64,000 bases of DNA, taken from Setomelanomma holmii. Taxonomy: Eukaryota; Ascomycota; Dothideomycetes; Pleosporales; Phaeosphaeriaceae. Position numbers and translations under genes: made by a program. This document shows, piece by piece, positions 23,753 through 34,106 of this stretch (position 1 is the first letter of the stretch; every line of letters begins with the position of its first letter). Where the stretch lies: the NCBI GenBank assembly GCA_010015745.1, contig ML978170.1, positions 310,001-374,000 on the forward strand, given 5' to 3'. Under the pieces are notes generated by a model that made no database searches, was not told the origin of the DNA, and was given only the letters and a program-made list of their open reading frames with translations.

Positions 23753-24096
23753 CTTGGAGTCAAACTGACTTGTTCAAAAAATATGGAATCTGAACGAAGG
23801 AACGTGGTGATACTTGGCAAGGGGTTTAAGGGTCCACAGCTGCGTTGAAGGGGTGGAGGGGTATGTGTAAATGCAGGCGCGCGACTAACCCTAATGGATG
23901 CAAGTGGAGCGTCTCCGGCCCGTGGAAAGATCTCATCGTGCATATCAGCCACGCGTTCGTGCCGAGCAGCACCACCTGCGTGCGAACTCCATCGTACGAA
24001 ACGGTGCTCACCTAGCGAGTGGCATACTGTATTTGAAGGACTTCAAGTATTGGTTGCTTCCTGAAGATGCGGTGCGCTTTGTCCACCGTTAACATA

Positions 24097-24104
24097 TGAC
24101 GTCA
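24097..24104. promoter_or_regulatory. CRE-type palindrome TGACGTCA
   Basis: A perfect 8-bp CRE/ATF site lies 85 bp upstream of the preferred start of the nuclease gene and about 345 bp upstream of the metacaspase start. bZIP factors of the CREB/ATF family bind this sequence; whether it is used here is not known. It overlaps an upstream in-frame ATG (24096). Confidence 0.4.
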
Positions 24105-24188
24105 TCACCTGTAGTAAGCTCACTGTTCAGCAAGATCAGACGTGCAGCGACATCGGTTGATCATCCACTTTTGTCGTTACTGCACGAG

Positions 24189-25331
24189 ATGAGTCGCGAT
24201 ATCAGTCCGCCACCTGCGAAGCGGCGTCAGACTGCTGCACGAGCCTCGCAGCCTGTTGCCGTGCAGACGCTGACGGTTCCAGAGCCGTTACCACTTCTTG
24301 AAACGAACAGTGTCCGCGTCTTTTCATGGAATATCAATGGCATCACTCCGTTTCTGCAAAAGTCTATCACATCATTCTTCTCAGCATCAAAGCCACCTAA
24401 CACACAATCAATTGCACATCCAGCATCGCTTCGAGGCTTCCTGCAACGACATCGATGGCCTTCCATACTCTTTCTGCAAGAAGTTAAGATTGCGCTCAAA
24501 GACATGAAAACCCAAAATGCTGTCCAAGCTGCTATCAACTCATATCTGCCTTCAGAGCGGGACTCAGGCACCAAAGGACCAAGGTACGAAGCTCACTTTG
24601 TCCTGCCGAATGATCCATACAACGCACGTGGCCTACGGGGAAGCGGAAAAGTGTACGGTGTCTGCAGCATCTTGCGCACCGATCTTCGTGAAAGATTCAA
24701 AGTCTGCATGAGGTCGGTGGGTTGGGACAAAGAGGGTCGCATCTCAGTCGTCGAGCTTCATAGTTCTTCCTCTAAGCTGGCTATCTTCAACATGTACGCC
24801 GTGAACGGAACAGACAACCCGTATCGCGATCCGAAAACTGGTACTGTTAGCGGGACGCGCCATGACCGGAAGCTGGAAATGCATCACAAGCTCATGCAAG
24901 AATGTCTGGAGCTGCAACATGATGGATGGGACGTACTTCTTGGAGGCGACATGAACGTTGCGCCTGATCATCGAGATGGTCATCCGAACCTTCGAACATT
25001 TCCGAATCAGCATGTTCTCAACCGCGCAGACTTCCACAAAAAGCTGTTAACTAAGAAGAAATGTACATTCGAAGGGCTAGGTGGGGTGGATGTGTGGCGA
25101 AAAATGCACGGCGAAGAGAGACGATATACTTACTACTCAAGAAGCAGAGAATGGGGTACGAGTTGCGATCGCGTGGACTACTTCATTGCATGCAAGGGTC
25201 TGTGGGAGAGGGGAATGATCAAAGCATACGGGATCATGGACAGTGAAGCAGAACGAGGCCCGAGTGATCATTGTCCCATTTGGGTGGATGTGAGTCACGA
25301 CCCCGCGGAAGGGACGATTGTTGACGATTGA
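24189..25331 (+). CDS. ExoIII/AP-endonuclease-like EEP nuclease
   Basis: Single exon, 380 aa from the Met at 24189 (MSRDISPPPAKRR, a basic and possibly nuclear-targeting start). Another ATG in frame at 24096 would add 31 residues but overlaps a CRE palindrome, so I prefer the second. The endonuclease/exonuclease/phosphatase fold is clear: SWNINGI (Asn), LFLQEVKI (metal-binding Glu), NMYAVNGT, LLGGDMNVAPDHRD (Asp/Asn), and the terminal GPSDHCPIWVDV (catalytic His). ExoIII-family members cleave DNA at abasic sites in base excision repair. No C-terminal zf-GRF, as found in Apn2, is seen, so it may be a shorter relative. The exact substrate is inferred. Confidence 0.82.
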   Translation: MSRDISPPPAKRRQTAARASQPVAVQTLTVPEPLPLLETNSVRVFSWNINGITPFLQKSITSFFSASKPPNTQSIAHPASLRGFLQRHRWPSILFLQEVKIALKDMKTQNAVQAAINSYLPSERDSGTKGPRYEAHFVLPNDPYNARGLRGSGKVYGVCSILRTDLRERFKVCMRSVGWDKEGRISVVELHSSSSKLAIFNMYAVNGTDNPYRDPKTGTVSGTRHDRKLEMHHKLMQECLELQHDGWDVLLGGDMNVAPDHRDGHPNLRTFPNQHVLNRADFHKKLLTKKKCTFEGLGGVDVWRKMHGEERRYTYYSRSREWGTSCDRVDYFIACKGLWERGMIKAYGIMDSEAERGPSDHCPIWVDVSHDPAEGTIVDD

Positions 25332-25625
25332 ATATTCTCGGACAGATTGTTTGTGCGATTGTAGAACGTGTGCATCGGGCATATTGCCAGCCCTCAACTC
25401 AAAAGGCGTAACGGCAAGCTCTTCGAAGATACGCACGCTACAGTACGACCAGATTTCGATATGAAGTGTAGTCTTTGATAACAAACCTACACACACTAGT
25501 AGTCCACACCTACCGCCCTTCTGGCTACAAGTAAGGCTACTTGTGCGCGAGAACGACCTAGGCTATGCTACCACCGGACTCCGTGCTGCCCCTCGCCCAA
25601 AATGCACACATCCTTACGCCGCCTT

Positions 25626-26231
25626 TCAATGCTCGCCTAGCTTATTTCCACCTCTCGCAATCTCAAATTGCGTCAGATCTCCATGCTTTCCTTGCCACTC
25701 GTGCCGATGCAGCGCAAAGCTCTCGCATTCCGGCTGCGGAATGCGCGGGAAGATGCCCATCTTGAGAATTACCATTGTGGGATATACCTCAGCAATGCTC
25801 ATGATTGGGCTATGAACTGTTAGCTCTGAACTCGTTCAGCCCGTCAAAGGAGAAGAATACGTACTTTCCACACTCGCTGCAAAAGCAACGCTCAACACAC
25901 TTGCCGCTTGCAGTCGCGTAATCTTTGTATTTCTTCAACTTTCCGCCCTTGTCTTCGACTTCGACCTTCTCCTTCTCGATGGCCAAGTTGCTTGCAACAT
26001 AAGACCCCGCGACTTTGCGGCAGTTGGCGCAGTGGCATAAGTGGCCGCGAGGCTTGGTGAATAGTTCAGAGTCGTTGATGGTCACTTTGATAGCGCCGCA
26101 TAGACAAGTAGCACTCATACCTGGAATCATCAATTAAAGCGAGCATGAAGGAGGATGTGGCACTCGCCATTAGCGAATTTTGATGCCTCATGCGAGTTTG
26201 GATCGCCAGTGAATTTGGGACCAGACGACAT
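25626..26231 (-). CDS. GFA-domain (glutathione-dependent formaldehyde-activating-like) protein
   Basis: Exons complement(join(25626..25809,25865..26120,26168..26231)) encode 167 aa. The zinc-binding pattern of the GFA/CENP-V family is visible: CLCGAIKV, HCANCRKVAGS, and CFCSECGK. The second intron (25810-25864) is normal GT-AG with GCTAAC. The first intron (26121-26167) appears to be of the rare GC-AG class (donor GCGAGT), because it joins SHEASKFAN in frame to GMSATCLCGA. If that is wrong, translation would start at the Met at 26118, losing 22 residues but no domain. Members bind zinc; most fungal ones have no proven substrate, so formaldehyde chemistry should not be assumed. Confidence 0.8.
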
Positions 26232-26632
26232 GATGTTATTTTGATAGCTTGTTGAGAGGTGTGTCGGTGTCGATAAGTAAGACGTGTCATTACATGGAGA
26301 AATAAGATTACTGGGTTGATGATGTAGTTCGGCTGCGGATATAAGCGCGATGTAGCCGACATCGTCTGACCCCTCCTGCATCATCGGAACGTGGAGATCT
26401 GAGGTAAGATTAGCGCACGTATGTCATTGTGCTTCTTGAACCCCAATGTCTAGACTCAAATGTTCCGTTCGCGTCAAATGGCTACCGATCATCGAGAACA
26501 CTACACCAAAGACTCAGAATCTTGTCTGTACTTCACCCCATCCACGAGAAGACATATCCTACTCTTCATGCTACAGACGTATGCATCAATTCCACGAACA
26601 ACACGCGCTCTGTATTGACAACCTCCTCAATT

Positions 26633-27389
26633 CTATTTCACCGCCAGCATCTCCAAAAACTTGTCACCGATAGCCGCAGCACTCATAGGACTGTCACCAG
26701 TCACCAGTTCCCTGTCAATGGTAATGTTACCCAAACTCTTCGCTACGCCTTCTTGCATGTTTGCTCCCTCTTCTTTTAGCGTGCTCTTAACCTTGTCGAT
26801 CTCTCCACGAAACCAAACTTCCATCATCTTCTCCTCGGCATCACTCCAAGCCGTCATGTTGTATCCTTTGTATGCAAACTCCTTCTGCGGTCCAGCCTTG
26901 GTAGATAGGAAAGCCCATGGCCCATGACACAATGCGGCAGTGGGTTTGGCATTGGAGTGGAAGTGCGAGAGGATGCGACCTAGGTCTGGATTATCGCCCA
27001 GATCTGTCAATGGAGCATGGCCACCGGGAATGAACACCCCGCCGAAGCCCTGTAATTCTTCGTCGCTAATTGAGCTGAACTTTCGCGGGCTCGAGAAACC
27101 GTTCTCTTTCTTCATGCGCTCGATCAAGTCTACTTCGCGTTGACGTTCGTACCAGTTCCCTGCGAAGGCGAGGAGGGACAAGCTATTTGGGTCGGGCGTG
27201 GATTCCTTGCCTTCTGGCGAGGCGAATGTGACTTCGCATCCCACGTCTAGGAACTTTTGCAGAGGTTTCGCGAGTTCCATTGAGGAAGTAGCCAGAATCT
27301 TGAGGGACAGTCTTTCCATCTGCGCCTGTGTTCCTCAAACGAAAGGAAGATGCATCAGAGACGACGGTGAGGATTCTCTTAGGTGACAT
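26633..27389 (-). pseudogene. DJ-1/PfpI (Hsp31-like) protein with one-base frameshift
   Basis: The first frame (start 27389) reads MSPKRILTVVSDASSF...GYFLN, the normal start of an Hsp31/glyoxalase III-like DJ-1 protein. The rest (ELAKPLQKFLDVGCEVTFASPEG through the nucleophile elbow ALCHGPWAFL to the stop at 26633) is in the next frame. One extra G in the GG pair at 27277-27278 causes the shift, exactly at the conserved Glu of the FLNE motif, which is a key residue of this family. Corrected length would be about 251 aa, normal for the family. No other break is seen, so a sequencing error in a short homopolymer is as likely as a true mutation. Family function: methylglyoxal detoxification and protein chaperoning. 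Confidence 0.75.
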
Positions 27390-28012
27390 GCTGGGTTAAA
27401 GTGTATTTGAATCGAGAAAGAAGATGTGTAGCGGTGTGCAACTGTCGACCGCAATGTATTCAAAGATAGCCGTAAGTGTGTTTTGCGCGTTGACATCGGG
27501 TCGAGATGTCACCAATAGTCAGTATGACGTAGCAATATTTCCACATGCTTATCGATACGCTCAATTTTTCATACTTATTCATTGAGTATTCTCGTTGGAC
27601 CTCGGCTTATCCACGCTTGTGTAATCATTGGGTGATTGCTGTGCCACCAGGTCGTGCTCGTTCAATAATTCGTACGCGGCGCTCACCAGCTACCCCGGCG
27701 AAGACAAACGTCTTAGAAGCCTCTGTTTAGCTTCACATACTTTTGTCTCTAAACTTTGCCAACCACAAAATACTCTGGAGACAGTCAGGCCTCCTTGTAA
27801 ATAAAACTTAATTCATGACAATGCGGAGACATGCAGCCGTAAGCGCACGAATCGTTGCACCACCTGCTGGTACAAAGGCCTCCCATTCTTCGAAGGCCAC
27901 AAAAGCTCTCAGTCGACACCACTTTGTGAAAGGCGCGTGCGATTCGTCTCCAATGTCGAGTTACCTAGCACTGGAAGAATGGAGCATACTTTGAGCCTCA
28001 GTCTGCCGACGG
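27390..28012. other. Intergenic, no supported gene
   Basis: About 620 bp between the DJ-1-like gene start and a weak minus-strand frame. Only short open frames are present. Confidence 0.4.
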
Positions 28013-28417
28013 TTATTGTCTTCGAGCTGCTGACGTCAGTGAAGGAGTGCGATGCAGCGGAAGACGAATGCCTACTGCTTGCAGTGCTGTATTTCGATGT
28101 TCAACCAATTCTTTGTCATCACTGTTGCTAAAACTGCTGCCAGTGACGCGCGCGACAGCGATCATGTACTGGTGGCTCTTCTCTCCCTTGGACATTAGCA
28201 AGAGGTTTGAAGCGATGCTCAGGTCTGGAGTGAGTGATGCACATACGTTCTCATATGTGGCCAGCGACGGGCGCACTGCTGTATCACGATGGGTCTCCGT
28301 AGCCTGAAAGAAGTCAGTAAACGACGACCAAAAGCATGCGCGCAGTAGCACCTGCCTTCGCAAGCTGTTGGTGGAACATGGGGAAATATAGGTTCGTGCG
28401 CTCGCAACCGTCGCCAT
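28013..28417 (-). CDS. Possible small hypothetical protein
   Basis: An open frame of 134 codons starts MATVASARTYISP. Its middle part (GEKSHQYMIAVARVTGSSF) looks coding-like. A short in-frame segment near 28305-28355 ends in TTACTGACTTCTTTCAG, which looks like a 3' splice site, and GTATGT...GCTAATG occurs near 28200-28250. The true exon structure is therefore unclear. No family recognised. Stated only because it is the best frame in a 1.7-kb gap. Confidence 0.25.
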   Translation of the reverse strand: MATVASARTYISPCSTNSLRRQVLLRACFWSSFTDFFQATETHRDTAVRPSLATYENVCASLTPDLSIASNLLLMSKGEKSHQYMIAVARVTGSSFSNSDDKELVEHRNTALQAVGIRLPLHRTPSLTSAARRQ

Positions 28418-29087
28418 GTTGTGGCCGCGCCATGCTTCGCTCAGACTGATTGAGCGACAGGATCTTCGAGCGAGGATACAGTAGTCAGCGCCAGATGAGA
28501 AGAGACGAGATGCAAGGCGGAGGTGTGCGTGTCCTTAAGATGCAGGTCTTAGGACTCTTCTGTGCACACGAGCCGCAAGGACAAGAGAGCGTGCAATCTC
28601 TCAAGGTTCAATCGAAGCCCAGAAGGCACGCCAATCAGCGCCTCGACTATGCGCGTATTCTTTAGCTTATAAGCCTGAGCACAGAATTTCTGTCTTGACA
28701 GCATGTCAGGCGCGAGAGTATTCACAGAGTCCGTACAATTCTAGTGGTTCGCGGCTCCTATACCAAGCATACTGTTCTCTTTTCTTCCAAACTACTCTTT
28801 CCCGGCCACGAAGGCATCTCCAGACACTCAACGAAGCCCATGAAAAACATATCGCGGAATTCTGTGCACGTTCTAGGGGAACAGAACGCACATCAGCCGT
28901 CGTGGTAGTCATTGAGATTCAATCGGGTAAGACCTGACAGAACCCATTTTTCTGGCCCCGTCTTCGTCCATGACCAGTGCGCGAACCCCTGCAATATGCG
29001 CTCTTGCACTCGCCCACGAATCCATCGTTCTCTCCTGCTCGTTCATCACCATCGCTTCCTTGGAGCAGCAAATTCGCCGTACGTTGT
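28418..29087. other. Intergenic, no supported gene
   Basis: About 670 bp with only short frames; includes the 3' flank of the coiled-coil gene. Confidence 0.4.
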
Positions 29088-30840
29088 CTACCACACCGGC
29101 CTGGGCTCGGGCATGATCAGCCAGCCCTGACTGTCGTGGGGGAACGAGCAGGGCGCCCGATTGCACTCTCCGAGCCTATGCTTCAAGGAACATCTCCAGC
29201 GAGAGCATGCCGTGTTACTGTCGATGCAAGGGCGGCATATGGCTCCACCATCGCATGTGACATTCTTGGCGTAGCATTCAGAGCAAGCAGCAACAGTCTT
29301 TGGTAGCTTACCTAGAGCAAGGCGGGTTAGTTCGTGTCTTATCCGTCCGAAATACTGGCTTCACATACCTTTCGGGTCAGGGATGACAAGGTGCACTGCC
29401 CCTCGAAGGATATCACCACCATTTGCAGCTGCTGAGAGGCGAGATTGGCTAACCTTTAGCTGGTGTTCGGTAGCCTTGAGCTGGGTTCTGAGGCGATCCT
29501 GTGGCTTGGTGTCAGTATGTTTCGCACACAGATGGTGCGCTGGGTCTGCTTACGCATTGACTGCTCTTCTCGCGCAACTTTTCTTTCAGCTCATCTATGC
29601 TGCCTTGATCCTGCGAGTATGGCTCGTCAGTTCCTGTCTCACAATCGCGATTCAGTTCACATACCACTTGTTCTCTTAAGCGCTCCACTTCATCTTCTAG
29701 GTTGCTCACTCGCATCTGTTCTTCCACATTTTTCTGTCGCAGCTCCGCGATGAGCTTCTCCCGCTTGCTTAAAGTGTCTGCCAGGTTCTGCGCTCGCTTC
29801 GCATGGTCTCCACTGTTGACTTGAGCCCGCATGGCATCGTCACGCTCTTTCTTGAGCTGGCCAACTAAATCTTCAAGCTTCTGCACGGCGCTACTCTTCT
29901 CCTCAAGAGCGCAAGCGGTGTCCTTCATGGCGATCCGGAGCCATTGGGCCTCACCAAGCCCTTTCCTTTGAAAGTCTACCTGGCTCCGCAAGTTCGCAAC
30001 CATGTTGTTTAGATTCTCGAGATCTACTTGCTGCTTTTTGATTTCAACCTCCTTCTGAGCAAGAAAGCGACCCATCGCCGCCTTCTGCTCACGGTTCGCC
30101 TCATTCTGGTAGCGCAACTTGCCAACTTGGGCGCCAGCTTCGTGATCAACATCCAACAAAGCCTGGTATTTGCAAGTCAGGCTAGACAGCTGGTGTTTGA
30201 GGTCTTGAATTTGGTGCGTCATGGATCGCAGATCCTCGTTTAATGAGTCCCAGATGGCTTTGGTCACTCGGACGGCAGGCTCGTGTGCCCGATCGTAGGC
30301 CGGCTGTGGGAGATGTACGACTGATTCAGCAGGCGTTGGTGGATCAATAGGGCCAGGTCGTAGTGGCGACCAGCCTGCAAGACTCGAGCTCTCGTCATGG
30401 GATGGCGGGGCCGCTAGCCTTCGAGGGCGACGCTCGGTCTCATCTTCTATCTGGTAGTTATTGATCTGATTGGTGAGGGCATCGAGGTGATCCAGCTTCT
30501 GCTGATAGCCAGACACAGCAGGCGTTTTCGAGTTCGGATCGAGAGATGGATATTGATTCTGGTCTTCGTTCTGGGTACGTAGAAATGAGGCGACAGTCTC
30601 GTAAGACTCGGATGGAGGAGAGAGGGAGAGCAAGGGCCGGGAACTTGCGGCTGCGCGTGGGGCGTATACCTTTTTGGCCTTCATAAGGACTGCGAGATCT
30701 GAAAAGCTGTCACTCTGGAAACCGCTACGATGCTTCGTAGACAATGGCATTGCGGCGCCTGATCTGGTCCTCTCTGATAAGTCGGTATCGTCAGTGAGAC
30801 TGATGAGGTCGGTCCCAGCGTCCACATGGGACCCAGGCAT
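29088..30840 (-). CDS. Coiled-coil protein with C-terminal zinc module
   Basis: Exons complement(join(29088..29311,29369..29498,29554..29610,29665..30840)) encode 528 aa. The start (MPGSHVDAGTDLISLTDDTD) is chosen over upstream frame because the sequence before it is low-complexity leader. Residues about 1-180 are disordered, Ser/Pro-rich. About 180-430 form long heptad-like helices (e.g. EVEIKKQQVDLENLNNMVAN). The last 75 residues hold a cysteine cluster: CSEC, C after six residues, C after five, then CRPC-type spacing and another C after six, i.e. C-x2-C-x6-C-x5-C-x2-C-x6-C, the Zn2Cys6 spacing. It overlaps a second set, C-x8-C-x4-C-x3-H, near CCCH spacing. The exon carrying it is lost if the introns are not removed (54, 55 and 57 bp, the first in frame). 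Function unknown; binding to nucleic acid is only a possibility. Confidence 0.72.
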
Positions 30841-31224
30841 TGTGGTAGCGAGCGAGTGCGGGACGAGGCGGAGGAAAAGACGACGTAGAAGTGCAGCGAG
30901 TAAGAGAAAGGTTGAAGCGGGGTGAAAGGGAAGCTGAGAGGTCGCGGTGAGTTGGGAAGGTGCGCCAAGCCCACAGCTAACGACGTGAAGCAGGAGCGAG
31001 TTGATGTTGAGTCCGATGTCGAGAAAACTACAATTATGTTTTCCCAATGAATCAGCGAGCAAAGACCCATGATTGAAACACGACACAAAACATGGGATGC
31101 TTTTAGACACGGCGCAAACTCTAACCAAGAAAGCTGGAAAACACACTGACGCTCACCTTCAAGCTGTCTGGGATGCAACGACAGGATCACGGCACATCGC
31201 AAACTTCAACCTGACCGCTCACCT

Positions 31225-32845
31225 TCACCGTCCAAATCGCTTGAGTTCCCACAATCTGAGAGGCGGGTAGACGAGAGCAGCCCAGGCGAACCCGACGTAG
31301 TTGCCCATATCAGCACCATATGTCCCCACCAGCTTTGCGATAGGGCCAAGATACCAAACTTGGGCCATCGAGAGGATTGCACCGACCCATCCAACCACGA
31401 ATGCAACGAAAGCAGCGATGCCCAAAGGAAGCTTCTTTTTCTGGTTCCAGACCTCCCAGTTGAAGCTGGTCGTGCGACGAAAGATCAGATGCTCTTCCAA
31501 GATGATAGCAATCCAGACAGAGACCCAATAGCCCATGAGCGCGAGGAAATTAGTGAAGATCTCCGCAAGATGTGCCCGGCCAGCAAGAGCGCACACGGTG
31601 TAAATGATGACACCGACCGTGTTCCAGATGACGCGCGGAACAGCTCCAGCCCAGCGACCAAGAATTTGCGCATCGATTCCGGAAGAGTACGTCGGCACGA
31701 TGAGATTTGCAACAAGGCCCAATGCGACTACAACACCACAAAAAGACCCAAACGAGCCGAGCGGCCGATAGGCTTCGACGATCAGTGCGCCCTGCGAGAC
31801 GCCATATGCAGCTTCCCAGCTGGTGTTGAGTAGAGTGCCGCAAGCAAGGCCAATTCCCAAGATGAAGGCGAATGTGAAGCTACACATCAGGCCGGTCAAG
31901 GTCATGGCGAAGATTCTCCAGGATGACGCATGTTCCGGGTAGTACACAAAGTAGTCAGCCGCGCCGCCACCGTATGTGATGGCCGCAGCGAGCGTCAGTC
32001 CGAAGAAGCTGATCCTGTTTCCGATGATCGTACTTGGGTTCTCATCGCCATGCGACTGTGACGCTCTGTTAAATTGCGGCCCAGCGACACCTGCCAGGAT
32101 GCACAACACAATCAATTGCGGTAGCCAGGCCCAGCGCTCGTAATAGTGAAAGATCTGATATCCAAATGTCGTAATCAGCCAAGCTATGATGGCGACAATA
32201 ATTATGCCAACGACGAGCGACATAGAGCCGTCAGCGACAGCAGAAAGGATTTGGCCAGCTACCACGCAGTCGATCATGCCATAGCCGAGAAGGACAATGA
32301 TGTTCAGGATGACGACGATCTTGGATGGATACCAGCCCAAGATGTACCTGTTGCGTGTCAATGAGGCAAGTGACCTGGAAGGGTATAGCTAACCTCGAAA
32401 AGATCATCGTCCTGTTTCCGCTCTTGGGGCCAAAGGTCGCAATGTACGCGACAACCAAGGACCCGACCAGTGCACCAAAGACGCTCAGCAGGCACGAGTC
32501 TAGGAAACCAAGAGCGAAGACAGCGGGTCCCAGCATGCCCAACGTTATATTGTTCGCTGCCAGGTTGACAGAAAACCACATTATGGCGACCTGAGAGTAT
32601 CCTAGCAGGCGCAAGTCTTGTCGCTCCTCCGGCTCCACACGTTGAATTCCACGCGATTCGAGGTTGTATGCGACAAGTTGTCTCTCGAAGCTCTGCCAAG
32701 CTCTGCGCATTTTCCCGACAGGTTTGTTATCGTTGTTGGATGCTGAGCCTTCGTGAGTAGGCATTTCGTGTCCGAGGTTCGTGTTCGGTGCAAATATGGT
32801 CTTCTCATCGTTCCCAACGGAAGGTTGGCGTGGAGTCGGGTCCAT
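31225..32845 (-). CDS. NCS1 nucleobase/cation symporter (purine-cytosine permease type)
   Basis: Exons complement(join(31225..32347,32394..32845)) encode 524 aa. After a hydrophilic N-terminus (about 70 residues) come about 12 predicted membrane helices. NCS1-type landmarks include WFSVNLAANNITLGMLGP in helix 1, GYGMIDCVVAGQ, and AAITYGGGAADYFVYYP in the middle. The 46-bp intron (GTTAGC...CAG) joins TMIFSR to YILGWYPSK. Fcy2-type members carry cytosine, adenine, guanine or hypoxanthine with protons across the plasma membrane; related ones take other nucleobases or vitamins, so the exact substrate is not settled. It is head-to-head with no close gene, 1.26 kb upstream being empty. Confidence 0.88.
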
Positions 32846-34106
32846 GGTGATGGCCTACACATATCAGAAGCAGGTTCTAGATGGGGAAGCAAGCATGAAG
32901 TCCTTTCGCAGGTTTGAACCTGATCAAGTTCTACCGTATCTCTCAGATCGCTGCCGTCTCCCTGCCTGTCTTCAAGATACTGCGAAGATGGACAGAGCAA
33001 CGGCAGCGAACACCGGTCTCATGCAATTGCTATGTGAAGATACCTTGATCGGGCGGGGTTCTGCTACTCAGCTGCATCTTGGCTGTACTGGCCGTACAAT
33101 TGGCGCGTTCGAGTGGGAAGATGTCGCGAAGCTGGCGAACGATCAATTGATATTCAGGCGCACCCGGTGACTGCGAAAAGACTGAAAGAGAGAGGTGATG
33201 GCAGCGCGACAGATGATTCTGACATTTGCGCGAGCCCCGCCGACGTGCCGGACCGAGGACCCTGCCAATCTGCGCCATCCCACGTTGCCGCTCAACGCTT
33301 CTCATCTCCGAGCACATCCACTCCATGTTATCAAAAGACATATTCAACGGCGCCGCTTGCGATTGCGGCCGCATCGCACACGTCATGTCGTGCAACTCTG
33401 CATATCAAGTTGCAAGGCCATAGCTCCTTGGCCCCGCGGGTCCGGCTCCATCTTCGGTGTAACCCAAATCCAGAATGCTGGGGTCAATCACGCGTGTATC
33501 TACATAGGACATCGATCCCAGCGTCAGGACGAACGGAACAGCGTCACAACCACCAGTTGTGTGGGACGACAGGAGTTAGCTCGACTTCACGAACTGACCG
33601 CCATGGACTGAAGCTTCCGCACGAAGTGCCCCACCACGAACTACGAGCCATTTACAAGCATCTACTACAAAAGCAACGTTCGGCTTGCGCGAGCTAATTC
33701 CCCACACAACCTAATCCAGCAAGTCCACGCGGAATTCTTATCACCGACGTGCATCTCAAGCTGGAAGCCGCGTCGTTGACCTAGACTTCTTAGAGGTACC
33801 TGCACAAGGAACTACTCTATACCGCCTAGCTCCCCCGCAGGACTGTACCTGATTTGACCAAAGCTTCCCACCCATGAACACGTACCTTACAATCGACGGT
33901 ACACCATGGCGATCTTGTCATCTATCACGGTGACACTACCGGGCATGTGCGTTGCTCATATGCAGCACAACGCGGCTACTGGGATCGTTGCAACAGCCTG
34001 GCATGGCAATGACCCAGAGACATGACATTGGATCATCTTGTTAAATACTCGCGTCTCACCTCTCACACTCCCAGCTTGTCAATCCATTCTCAAGATTCTG
34101 GTAAAC
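32846..34106. other. Intergenic 1.26 kb, divergent promoter area
   Basis: Short open frames of up to 190 codons (33113-33697) lack domain or splice support. The region lies between the divergent NCS1 permease and oxidase genes. TTAAATACTCG near 34040 could be the oxidase core promoter. Confidence 0.4.

Noticed and set aside
30841..31146. N-terminal extension of the coiled-coil protein in the same open frame
   Set aside because: The extra 102 residues are Leu/Phe/Cys-rich, unlike the disordered start that follows the Met at 30840, and look like 5' leader sequence.
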